A stretch of DNA of 64,000 nucleotides, taken from positions 744,001-808,000 of the forward strand of contig BCJJ01000007.1 of NCBI GenBank assembly GCA_039545355.1, in the 5' to 3' direction. Positions 25,001-35,292 of this stretch are shown here, piece after piece. The notes beneath the pieces are model-generated. The model saw only the letters and a list, made by a program, of their open reading frames with translations, was not told the origin of the DNA and made no database searches. The position numbers were made by a program, and so were the translations under genes. The number at the start of each line of letters is the position of its first letter. Position 1 is the stretch's first letter. The DNA is from Trichosporon coremiiforme (taxonomy: Eukaryota > Basidiomycota > Tremellomycetes > Trichosporonales > Trichosporonaceae).

Positions 25001-27238
25001 TGCTGGCACCGCGCGGAGCTCACTCGTACGAGCTGCTCCCCCGACGAATTCGAGCCCCGGGCTGCGCACTCCGCACCCCGCCGGCCGTGGCGTTCGACGC
25101 GGTGCGGAGCCTGCACGACTGCGTCGCCCCAGCACGCGCCGCAATCACGGGGCCATATGAAGGTTCGCCGTTTCATGGTGTCTGGAGGCCATTGGTCGAT
25201 CACGGAGCTCTTCGCGAGGGCTGCGGCGGGGTTCTGCCTCATCCCGCCATCACTCCTGCAGACTCCGAGCAAGTTCCTGTCCGCGGGGTCCATAGTGTCC
25301 AATGCGAGCGCGCCGTCGCGCGGGTCGTTCTCATGCCTGCCCATCCTGCCCAAGTTCCGGTAACAGTCAATGCAACTCAATGCGACGCCGCACTTAATCG
25401 CGCACAAAGCAAGCAGCTGTCGACGAATTGCACGAGCTTATCAGAGTTTATCTCCTCCCGCTTGCTCGTTTCTTTGGGCCTATTCGCGCCCCATTCACTG
25501 GGGGCAGCTGCACCGTGCGCCATTCAGTGCCTATTCAAGATTGAGTTTGATGGGTCTGTCCGTAGCTTTTTGCCAAGCATGCAAGGACTCGAGACGTCAG
25601 CGACCACTCGTCAGCCCAACGGCCTGGGCCGTGTGCCGTACCTTTTTTGTCGGTGCACGGTCCGGTGTCCCGCATTCTCCTTCCCCCAACCTGATTGATT
25701 CCCCTCGACCTCTGTGTGGCTGATCAGGCTGGCACCGAGGCTGGTGTTACTGGCATATTTCGAATGCGACCGTCTTCAGCTGCGAGAAAGGGTGTAAGAC
25801 GTGCTTACCCCAGCGATGGGAGCAAAGCACTCAATGGGCATGCAATCGCCGTATCACTTGCTTGCGGTGATCAGAAAAAAACAGCTACATCCGCCAAGAC
25901 CGCGATCAGGTGGGCAGTACTATGTGGTTCGTTACGTTGGGTTGACTGCGCGATTGCCGCCGCTCTAGCGCATCTGAACTGGCGCTCTTGGTGTGATTGC
26001 ATTCCGCACCCAGCACCCTGCGGGCAGCCGCCTCCGACATCGGCATGAACTCTCTGCGCCGACGAGGCCGATCAATCTCCGAAACTGATAAAGAATGCTC
26101 GTGAGCCACCGCACGAGGCTGGCACGCGGCTGCTCTTGCACTTCCAAGCCATGACTGCTTTCCAGACTTATCAGTCGCGCCATATTCCAACCCGTCCCCA
26201 CCCTCCCCACGGCGGCCCGAGGGTCTCCTGGTGTATATGCCCACTGCTCATGCCAGACATCAGCCATGACCTACATCGCTAGCCCGCGTCACGGAGCAAT
26301 GAAAGAATACAGCCACCAGCCACGGCTGATCGTATTCAACCCTCCACCACTGACCACTGCGCCATGACTCGGAGCGTCCGCTGGCTTCCTCACGTGCAGT
26401 GGTAACAAGCCCCGCCTTAACAGCGCATGCCGTGCCGCCTCCCGTTGCACTGACACGGCGCGGTTGCGGGTTCGATTGCCTTCGCAAGGCAGATTCACGC
26501 CTCAATGTCTATAAACAGTTCAGTGGCGCTCACGGCCATAGCTCGAGTGTCCGTCAGTGCTCGGTGTCAGCGAGGCGTGACGCAGAGCAGTCAGATCCGT
26601 GTCGACAGTGGGCTCGTCCGACACGTCCGACACGTCCGACACGTCCGAGCGGACGGCCACGCACGGTCAAAAGGTCAAGCTTCTGAAGCTTCTTCAACAT
26701 CCCGAGCCGTAGACAAGAGTCGCATAACCCGACCCGCCCCGTGCGCCAGATCTCCCCCTTCGTGCCCCTTCGTCAGCGCGATTCGGTCAGCACAGCGCGC
26801 AAGTGCACAGACTTTACGCTGTCGGATTTCTCGCTGAGCGGCGCAGAGCTCGCTGACTGGACGACGCTCCTGCAGATCACGCCGGAACCGGAGCACAACG
26901 GCCTGGAATGCGCCCCTCGACGCCTCCTCACGCCTCCTTCGATGTTGACGGACTTGGATTGGCTCCGGTAACGGAGTTCATACTATGTCCGTCGGATCCG
27001 GCACACGGACTGGCTGGACTAAGGCCACGAGGCACGGAGCCGCCGGCTGGTCCCAGGGACAAGGACGGAAGACATGACGACATACGACATTGACATCAGG
27101 CCAGTTTCCTCACCGTAAAAATCTCTGGCACACGCGTATGCCGTAGTTTATCTCGGTTGCTCGGTATTGACGGCCAGACATATCTACATCTTGCTCCGGC
27201 GATTATCTTTCACAAAACCACATCAACGACTAACGACA
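22017..27238. other. Gene desert, about 5.2 kb
   Basis: The first ~550 bases are probably 5' leader and promoter of the Zn2Cys6 gene and include a GT-rich tract around 22330-22420. From there to 27.2 kb I find no gene, RNA gene or mobile element. Frames of up to 250 codons exist (for example near 24.6-25.4 kb) but their residue composition is erratic and lacks any family motif. The only clear structure is a 9-bp tandem repeat at 26615-26648. The last ~120 bases are the NADH dehydrogenase promoter and leader. Confidence 0.5.
26615..26648. repeat. 9-bp tandem repeat, 3.8 copies
   Basis: The unit CGTCCGACA is repeated perfectly from 26615, inside the gene desert. It does not belong to a supported coding frame. 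Confidence 0.85.
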
Positions 27239-29006
27239 ATGCTGACGATACGCTGCGCTGCACTCCGGACACCGTCCCTTGCCTCGACAGTGCGCCCGCC
27301 GCCGACAACGCAACTGAGGGCCTTCTCTAGCTCGAGCGTCCTCGATAAGGAGAAGCTCGTCATTCTCGGGTCGGGATGGGCTGGTTACAACACGGCACGG
27401 AAAATCGACAAGGACCACTATGATGGTAAGTACTGCGTGCTGAGGGTTGCGGGGGCAGCTCTCGGCGCGGGCTTGCTCCATCGCATAAGCGATGGGGTTG
27501 CGGAGGGAAGACGGAGGCAGACACAGAACCAGGCGAGGAAGACACAACTGACACCGACAGTCACGGTCGTCTCGCCGAACAACTACTTCTCCTTCACGCC
27601 ATTCCTCGCCTCTACTTGTGTCGGCACGCTCGAGTTCCGCGCCGCGACTGAGGCCGTGCGCAAGCTGAAGCACGTTAGCTATGCGCAGGGATGGGCGGAC
27701 AAGATTGGTGAGTCTGGACAGTGTTTCGCTGCCAGCCCTCTGGAAGCAGATGAGGAAGCTACGGACCAGGTGGCACGGACACAGCTGACACCTGCAGACC
27801 TCAGCAACAAGGTGGTGCACGTCGCCCCCTCGCTGCCACCATACGAGGACCCGCACCAGACGTCGCCGCAGGACAAGCAGTACACGAGCGGCGCGGAGAT
27901 CCTGCCCGAGTACACGCCCTCCGACGCTTACCACGTCCCGTACGACAAGTTGATCATTGCGACGGGCTCGCGCTCCCAGTCCTTCGGCACGCCAGGCGTG
28001 ATGGAGAACGCCAATTTCCTGAAAGACGTGCGCGAGGCGCGGGCGATCCGTCACCGGCTCCTGCAATGTCTCGAGATGGCGTACGAGCCCTCCCTGTCAG
28101 AGGACGAGCGGCGGGACATTCTGAAATTCTGCATCGTCGGCGGCGGCCCGACGGGTGTCGAGTTCGCGGCCGAGCTACACGACTTCGTGCACGAGGACGT
28201 CCGCAAGCGCTTCCCCGACATTGCGGACAAGATTGAGATTCGTCTCTTCGACGTCGCCCCGGGTATTCTCATGGGCTTCGACGTCGCGCTCCGCGAGTAC
28301 GCGGAGAGGAAGTATGCGCGAGACGGGATCAAAATCTTGCCCAACTCGAAGATTGCAAAGGTCGATCGGCACGCGCTCTACCTCGACAACGGGGAGAGGT
28401 GTAAGTCCGGCTACGTGCGCTAGAGCGTCTGCTGACGAGACCAGATCCCTTCGGCCTCCTCGTCTGGTCGACGGGCGTGCAGGCGAACGAGTTTGTGAGC
28501 ACGCTCAAGTCGCTGAAGAAGGACGACAAGACGCACTCGTGAGATATACTGCTCACATGTCGTTGTAAGCTGACCCCAGGCTCACAGTGAACGAGCACCT
28601 GCAGGTGATCGACCAGACCTCTGGCACCGTCGTGCCCAACGTCTGGGCGATCGGGGACAACTGCACGCCGACCACGGGCCGTCTACCGGCCACGGCCCAG
28701 GTCGCAGCCCAGATGGCGACGTACATGTCCAAATCCCTCAATAAGATTGCACAGGGCACGGACGTGAACGATCTCGCGGCGTTCAAGTGGAACAACAAGG
28801 GCAGCATGGTGTTCATCGGCGATGAGAAGGCCATGGTCGACCGGAGTGGCAGTCCCAGCTTCCGGGGCCGCGTCGCTGGATTCCTCGCCTGGATCATGTG
28901 GAGGAGCTATTACATGAGCCTGGCGCTCAGTCCGAGGAACAAGATCCTCGTGCCCGTGTACTGGGCGCTGGCTTGGTGCTTCGGACGGGACATCGTCAAC
29001 TTTTAA
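27239..29006 (+). CDS. Type II NADH:ubiquinone oxidoreductase (alternative NADH dehydrogenase, mitochondrial)
   Basis: Exons 27239-27425, 27561-27707, 27798-28400, 28445-28538 and 28580-29006 give 485 aa. Two dinucleotide-binding folds are visible: LGSGWAGY near residue 43 (FAD) and VGGGPTGVEFAAEL near residue 225 (NADH). The NDH-2 pattern continues with VSPNNYFSFTPFLAS, FGLLVWSTG and VWAIGDNC. The enzyme passes electrons from NADH to ubiquinone without pumping protons. The first ~35 residues are basic and rich in Ser/Thr, like a mitochondrial presequence. No EF-hand insert is present. Matrix-facing (NDI) or outward-facing (NDE) location cannot be decided. The last two introns are only 44 and 41 nt. 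It converges on the Mpv17-family gene with 180 bp between stop codons. Confidence 0.93.
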
Positions 29007-29186
29007 GCGGGCAGAGGGCCGCGAGCGGAGCGAGCCGGCGAGCCAGACCCCGATGAGCATTTCATCGCAAGCCTCCTGAGGAGCAACTCATCGTGCATCA
29101 GTCACAGATCGGAACAATGTATCTGTTAGGAACAAGCAATGCACATGCACATCTAACATAAGTCTAAGTATAATCTAATGAGTTGT

Positions 29187-30485
29187 CTAGTATCCCATGC
29201 GCGTCGCGACGCCGTCGGCGCCGCCGCCCTGCGCGTGCGCGATCTTGTCGATCTTCGCCTTGCGCTTCTCGACCTCCTTCTGCGCCTTCTCGACTGCCTC
29301 GTGCGAGCCCTTGGCGGGGTGGGCGGGGTCGACGGAGTGGATGATCTCGCCGTGCGCGAGCGCTTCGGCCTCGGCCGCCTGCGCTGCTGCCAGCTCCGCT
29401 GCCGCGAGCTTCAGACGCCGGTTGTTGAAGTTGTTCATGTACGAGATGTACGTGTTCCAGCCTGTGTGTTAGCACAAAGAACAACGTGGGCAAAGCCAGG
29501 AGAGGTTACTCCCTTCACACCTTCCCCTCCTGAACTACCACCAGAAGAACGGATGAGGCTGAGGAGGGTCGAAGTGGAGGAAGCACAGACAAGTAGGAAA
29601 GAGACTTGTGGAAAGGAGGGGTAACTCACCAAGACCGACGAGCTGCTGCACTGCCAAACGATGCTGCGGCGGCGTGAGAGTGAAGTTGACGATTTGCGTC
29701 GGGCCGAACACGCAGAGAGACTTGGAGTATGATCCCACAAAGGCCATCTCCCACTTTGCCTTGACCTCGGGAGCCGACTTGCCCTCCATCACACCGTTAC
29801 CCGTCCAGAACACTGCGGTCAGCTGCTGTCACTTGCCCACGTAGCTGTTGTCCATGCCTGCCTTTGTTGATCCAGCTCCGTGCGTGTGCAGCTAAGCTGT
29901 GGCAGGTCGGGGGGCCACGCAGACGCAAGCTTCAGGCGCAAGGGAAGACTCACTGGAGACAATGAAGGGACCCCAGACACCCTGGTCGAGCGCGACGCGC
30001 GCGGCGAGTGCTGATGTCAGCTTGAGTTACGACGCATTCGAGCTGTGGCAGTGTAACCTGCATGACCGGCTGCCTACTCACTTCGCCACTTGTTTGCAAA
30101 CTCGACGCGCTGCACCAGGCTGAGCCACGCGTGGTTAAGCGGACCAAAGACGCAGGTTCCGTAGAAGAGCATTCGGAGGGTACGTTTCCGCTGCAAGTTA
30201 GCTAATGACGACAGTTCAATAGCTCGGAGTGTGGACTACAGCACGCTCAGTCCGCTCGGCGCAACTCACGTTCCACTCTGGCGAGTCCTCCTCGTCCTCG
30301 ACTGCCGGCTGGGACCCGAACGGCCGCCGTCCCTCGATACCGAACTGGGCGATACTGTCGCCGAGCAGGAACATGAAGCCCGAGGTGCCCATCTTGGTCC
30401 GCAGCGGGTGCTCCTCCAGCACGCGGAGGTAGGCTGCCCAGACGCGGCCGAAGATGCCGGTGCGCGCGGCGGTTGCTGCAGACAT
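29187..30485 (-). CDS. SYM1: Mpv17/PMP22 family membrane protein, Sym1-like
   Basis: Exons 30485-30270, 30190-30082, 30010-29954, 29812-29630 and 29461-29187 give 279 aa. The N-terminus (YLRVLEEHPLRTKMGTSGFM, LLGDSIAQ), the central RTLRMLFYGTCVFGPLNHAW and the C-terminal VNFTLTPPQHRL followed by GWNTYISYMNN are classic Mpv17/Sym1 blocks. Family members are four-helix proteins of the inner mitochondrial or peroxisomal membrane; yeast Sym1 supports mitochondrial function under stress. This protein is longer than usual (about 180-200 aa) because of an Ala/Glu/Lys-rich C-terminal extension of about 60 residues that should form a helix. Every junction keeps phase, and a 57-nt exon 3 encodes LAARVALDQGVWGPFIVS. 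Confidence 0.88.
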
Positions 30486-31416
30486 GGCGCGAATCAGTTA
30501 CCGCCGTTGATATCTACGATAGGCAGCGGAGTGGCGGAGAGCAGAGCAAAGCCGAGGAAACCGATTTTCTTGTGCCGGCGGTCCGGAAGATCGTTGGAGG
30601 TCGTGAGGATCGTGAGCAGCCGCCGGTCAACAGCAAGACTGGAGGAGTATTATATGCAAGACGAGAAAGCAGGACGGCGCTTGAGTCAATCTCGGGCCGA
30701 CGTCGAGGGATCGAAGGGCATGACGAACGGCGTTCAGACTTTTGAGATTTGGTTGCGGCGCCGGCGCGAATTGGAGATTATCGCCTGCTCTGCCTGGCCG
30801 ACCATAACAGTCCGACTCGGCGGAGAGCTGACTGATTGGCGGACACGGCCTGGTCCTGAAACCGGGCGTACCTGCCTCCCTAGGTGTCCTGGCTATCTGA
30901 TGAATTATCGCCTGTCACCGCCCACCGTAGACACCGTAGACTTCGGCATCGATGGAGAGCGCTGAGGGGCTGCATAATACAAATCGGGTGCACATCTGGT
31001 GCTCACGGACCTCTGCTACCGGATGTTGAGGACAGAAGGAAGAGGTGTATTCCAACATACCGTGCTGTTTGTAATTGCAGAGGCAGGGGAACAGTGCGCT
31101 CCTGCCTTCCTTCGGCCGCAGAGCAAAGGTAGAAGGTAGGTGACAGGGTCGGGCGTGCTTCCTAGCGCCGCTAGCGTGATGGCGACTGTTACATTACGAG
31201 ATTGGGCACACGTTAACAGCGAAGAGATGGAGGCAGTTGAAACGTGACTCTTGCTCTTGAAATGCTGTTCGCGTCGTGATCAGTGGGACTCATGATGATC
31301 GGGCAGTCGCGCTCTCGACCTGCGCTGCATATTAAGGTTGGGTGGCCGGGCTGACTGAGAATCAGAAACGCGCACCCCCTGCCACACGGCCAGGGACAGC
31401 GAAACACCTTTTAATT

Positions 31417-31438
31417 CCGCCTGCCTAGGTGCAGGCGG
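31417..31438. other. Perfect inverted repeat (8-bp stem, 6-base loop)
   Basis: CCGCCTGC and GCAGGCGG flank the loop CTAGGT, about 770 bp upstream of the YPT1 start. It may be a palindromic protein-binding site or chance; no neighbouring gene ends here. Confidence 0.5.
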
Positions 31439-31868
31439 GTGTTAGGCGTGAACTAGACGACGCGCCTGGACAATGCGAGGCGTTCAATAGGCACGCGTGA
31501 CCAGGCTGAGTGCTTCTTGCTGTGCTGGCTGTGCTGGGTCAGGGCCCGCCGGGAAGGTCACCCACCGTAGGATGGTCGCCAGGCGCTGCATGCCCTGCCC
31601 TGGCTCACCCAGCCCAACGGCCCAGCCAGCCCAGCGGCTAGCCAGCCAACGCCAGCGTGCACTGCGCAACCCTCCCAGGCGTGCACACGGCCACGCCACT
31701 GTCCAACTCTCTCATCTTCAACATCCATCCACAACCACCACCTCTCTAGACCACACCAACACCTACGGCCTCGCCACCTAGTCTCATCTTCCGCACGACT
31801 CTCTCCACGACTACCCACGGCCCCATCACCCACGGCCAACGCATATCCATCCCCTCCCCCGTACACAG

Positions 31869-32169
31869 GTGAGTACTCGTCTCCACGCCTGTTTGATCGT
31901 TCGTCGACGGACCCGCGTGAACAACCCAAGACTGCACGCGTACCGATGCTGACCCGCGCCCGCCTTGGCCTCCATCATTCTTCCTCTCCTAATGCCACCT
32001 TGGTCCCTCGACACGCCATCATCCCCCGCCGACGCCCGTTGTTCATCACTCACTGTTTCCAACGCCTGTTGCCACCCCACACTTTTCCTGGTGACCCACT
32101 TTGACCGGCCGTCAACACCTCCTACTCACGTCTCATTCATCGATCACCTCCTTCGTGACTCACCAACAG
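31869..32169 (+). other. Probable 5' UTR intron of YPT1
   Basis: A strong donor (ACACAG followed by GTGAGTACTC) is paired with an acceptor (GTGACTCACCAACAG) 22 bases before the YPT1 start codon. The span is rich in C and T, as in 5' UTR introns of other housekeeping genes. Confidence 0.5.
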
Positions 32170-32191
32170 ACCCCCCTAGCACATAATCACG

Positions 32192-34237
32192 ATGGCCGCT
32201 ACCGCCGAGTACGACTACCTCTTCAAGGTGAGCTTCGGTCCGTTGTGGAGCGACAGACAGTGCGCCGTCACGCGCCGCCCGCTCGCACCACCGTCACTCC
32301 TCACGCAACCACGATGCGCCGCGACTAGACATGACGTCGAAGAACGTCACTGCAGGCGGCGATTCGTCTGTCACTCAGAGCAGGGTGATGCTTGGCCGCC
32401 AGTCTAGACTGGTGACGCAACGGGATCGTACGGAAGACGCCCCACGCCGCTTATTCCGAGACTGGAACTCCCACTGACCCACAGCTCCTTCTTATCGGTG
32501 ACTCCGGTGTTGGCAAGTCTTGTCTGCTCCTCCGTTTCGCCGACGACACCTACACCGAGTCCTACATCTCGACCATTGGTGTGAGTACAGCTGCCTTCGG
32601 ATCGAGAGGGACAACTAGCTGACACTGGCAGGTCGACTTCAAGATCCGCACCATTGACCTCGAGGGAAAGACTGTTAAGCTTCAGATCGTGCGTACCCCG
32701 CGCACTCAGCTGTCCTTAGTCAAAGCTGACGCAGCATCTCGGTTTCACTCTCGACACTCACGACTCACTCGCTTCAACCCGTGCTGTTCTCGACTTCCAC
32801 TCATTGCGTCTTTGGCCTGACCTGCCTGGCTTAATCGTGGACTGACCTCCGTTGCCTTTGCTGCCGTTGCTGCACTTGTCATCTGGTTGCTCTGTTCTGC
32901 CTTGGCTCGGCTCGGTACCTGCGGTGCCTTCCGACGGGTCGACACACTGGTCAATTCTGTCGCACCGATTTGCTCGCGCTTTGCGCTCATCGTCAAACCG
33001 CACTGTCTACGACCTTGGGCTGCACACGAAAACAAAACGAAAATGGTTGAACTCATCGTTGCACAAACGTGTTCACACCACTGAAACGCTACCGTCTCGT
33101 CACGACTCGTCAATTCTAATGGGTTTCCTTTGGGTTTGCTCTGTTGTTTTTGGCGCTCTGACTCTCTGTCTCAACTGTTGTTCCTCTACGGTTGTCCGTC
33201 TCGGCTTTTTGGGAATCGATCTGTTTGTCTTCCGGCATCATTGGTCTTATCTTGGGTTATATTCCTTCCCTTGGCTCTCCCAATATTTGTCAACATTACG
33301 GTCAACTAATGTGTCAATATCGCTTCGAAACTCTTCGTCCCCTGTGTTTTATTACGCACCCTTCCTGTTGGATATCTCCTGTTGGATCGGAAAACTACAA
33401 CTGTCTGTTTGATTGGTGTTTCCCCTCATCTTTCAACCTGTGTGGATTATTATGGGCTCTCCCTTCGTCGTCGGTCTGGTTCCTTGGTCAACGAAAACAA
33501 AAATCCTGCCGCTGTCATCATTACGGTCACACTTGTCTGGTGCAACTCTTGTCGTCGGTCCACTGTTGTCTTCGACTGCCCAACTTGTCCGCCTATGAAT
33601 TCGGCGTGTATGTTGTGATACTCGATCCGTACCTCTCCCCCCTGTAAATATGCCGTCTGATACGGTTCCATGTCCCCCTTCCTCCATGTTCACTGTTCCC
33701 CTCTCACCAATCGCCCTGCCTCCTATCCCGTTATTACTATACCCCTAAACAGTGGGACACTGCTGGCCAGGAGCGCTTCCGCACCATCACCTCTTCTTAC
33801 TACCGCGGTGAGTTTAGTGTCAAGAGTTTTAGAACATTCGGCTAGGCTAACTCTCCGCAGGAGCACACGGTATCATTGTCGTCTACGATGTCACGGACAG
33901 CGACACGTTTGCGAACGTGAAGCAGTGGCTGCAGGAGATCGACCGCTACGCTGTTGAGGGTGTGAACAAGCTTCTCGTCGGCAACAAGTCTGATCTTGCG
34001 ACCAAGAAGGTGGTCGACTACGCTGCCGCCAAGGCTTTCGCCGACGAGCTCGACATTCCCTTCCTCGAGACGTCTGCCAAGAACGCGACCAACGTCGAGC
34101 AGGCTTTCCTGACCATGTCGAAGCAGATCAAGGACCGCATGGGCTCGAACTCGATGGCTTCTGGACCTGGCGGCAAGTCGACGATCAAGGGTCTCGGCCA
34201 GAACGTTGAGCAGAAGACTGGCGGTGGCTGCTGCTAA
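32192..34237 (+). CDS. YPT1: Rab1-family GTPase Ypt1
   Basis: Exons 32192-32227, 32485-32580, 32632-32688, 33753-33807 and 33861-34237 give 206 aa, the standard Rab size. All GTPase motifs are intact: GDSGVGKS (P-loop), the switch I Thr in [33 protein letters not shown] (switch II), NKSD and ETSAK. The C-terminal GGCC is a double-geranylgeranylation site. The sequence is that of Ypt1/Rab1, which controls ER-to-Golgi transport and autophagy. Exon 1 encodes just 12 residues. Intron 3 (32689-33752) is 1,064 nt, far longer than any other intron here, with T-rich composition in its second half. A 5' UTR intron is also likely. Confidence 0.96.
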
Positions 34238-35292
34238 ATGCGCGCCTGGAGCTCGCAGTCATCTGTCAGGAGTAGCGTGTGTCGGTTTTCGACCTGGAGC
34301 GGGACATGTGCCGACGGCCGAGCAACCTTGACACAGTTAGAGGAGGTGCAGCAGAGTTTTCTTCATACTAGTTATTCGCGGGTCCGTCTCGCGTGTCTCG
34401 TCTGTGGCTCGTTCTCGTTTCCTGTTAGTGTCGCTCGGGACATGGGCGAGACGGCAGGCGCGTCTTTGTATATACGAATGTGAACGCCTTGGTCTATAGA
34501 GGTTGTGTTGCATGCACCACTGAGGGTGAAACGCCACACTACTGTGAGCTGTGACTGATGGCAGATGTTGGCCGACGGGGTCGGAAGACGGGCAGCTGCC
34601 AGTGGGCCGGTGGGCTCGGCGGCCGAATGCAATGATGAAGGGCCAGAATATTGGGTATGGGTTTCGGAATGGACGCGTGGGAGGTATTCGTCGCGTGGGT
34701 GGTTGCCGGATTGGGCAGTTTCGGAGAATGAGAGCCAGGGCGAGAGAAGGGCGCGGCAGGGGTGCACGCTCCTCAGGCCCTCGGACGCCCTCATGCCCTC
34801 AATGACGCAGGCAGGCGGCAGAGACATCAAAGACAACAAGCTCTCGGCCAAGCACTCGGCCACTTTGTGCACGCGGTTCACGCGGCTCACAGAACGCGCG
34901 GAGAGAGTACAGCACAGTCATTGAGTGATTCTGACACCCGCGCGTCGCAGCAGCCAGTCAGAACCGACCGCACCACCACCCGGTCACAGGCACACATGAA
35001 CCGACCCGGCCACCCCGGACAGCTTCCTCCTGTGTGCGGATACCGGCCTGCGTGACCTCGCTGCACACCTTGTTTTGATGCACTCTTCTCATCACCTTGC
35101 ACCTGTCTCCATCTCATTTCTAATCACACCCCACCCCCACTCCCCACCCCACCGCCAACGGGCCCCTGCGTCGCGTGCATCCGAAACCCCACAGCACTCC
35201 GCACAGCGCCGCTCCGACCCTCCTTACCTTGGCCCCACGCCGTCTCGAAACTCCCCTCCGACCAGAACCACCGAGAGAAGACGGCGGACGCG
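34238..35292. other. Intergenic between YPT1 and CWH43
   Basis: This holds the YPT1 3' UTR and the CWH43 promoter; the last ~250 bases are C-rich leader sequence. I see no exon or repeat. Confidence 0.5.

Larger units (their letters stand above)
30486..32191. other. Intergenic between SYM1-like gene and YPT1
   Basis: The left part is the promoter of the Mpv17-family gene and the right part the YPT1 promoter and leader. It contains a perfect 8-bp-stem hairpin at 31417-31438 and a probable 5' UTR intron of YPT1 (31869-32169). No other coding exon is supported. Confidence 0.5.

Noticed and set aside
24646..25407. 253-codon frame on the minus strand in the second gene desert as a possible gene
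   Set aside because: Erratic composition rich in Cys, Arg, His and Trp, no motif, no codon bias like the neighbours, and no promoter or splice context.
26455..26500. GGTTCGATTGC in the second gene desert as a possible tRNA T-arm
   Set aside because: The stem bases do not pair and there is no matching acceptor stem or D-arm upstream.
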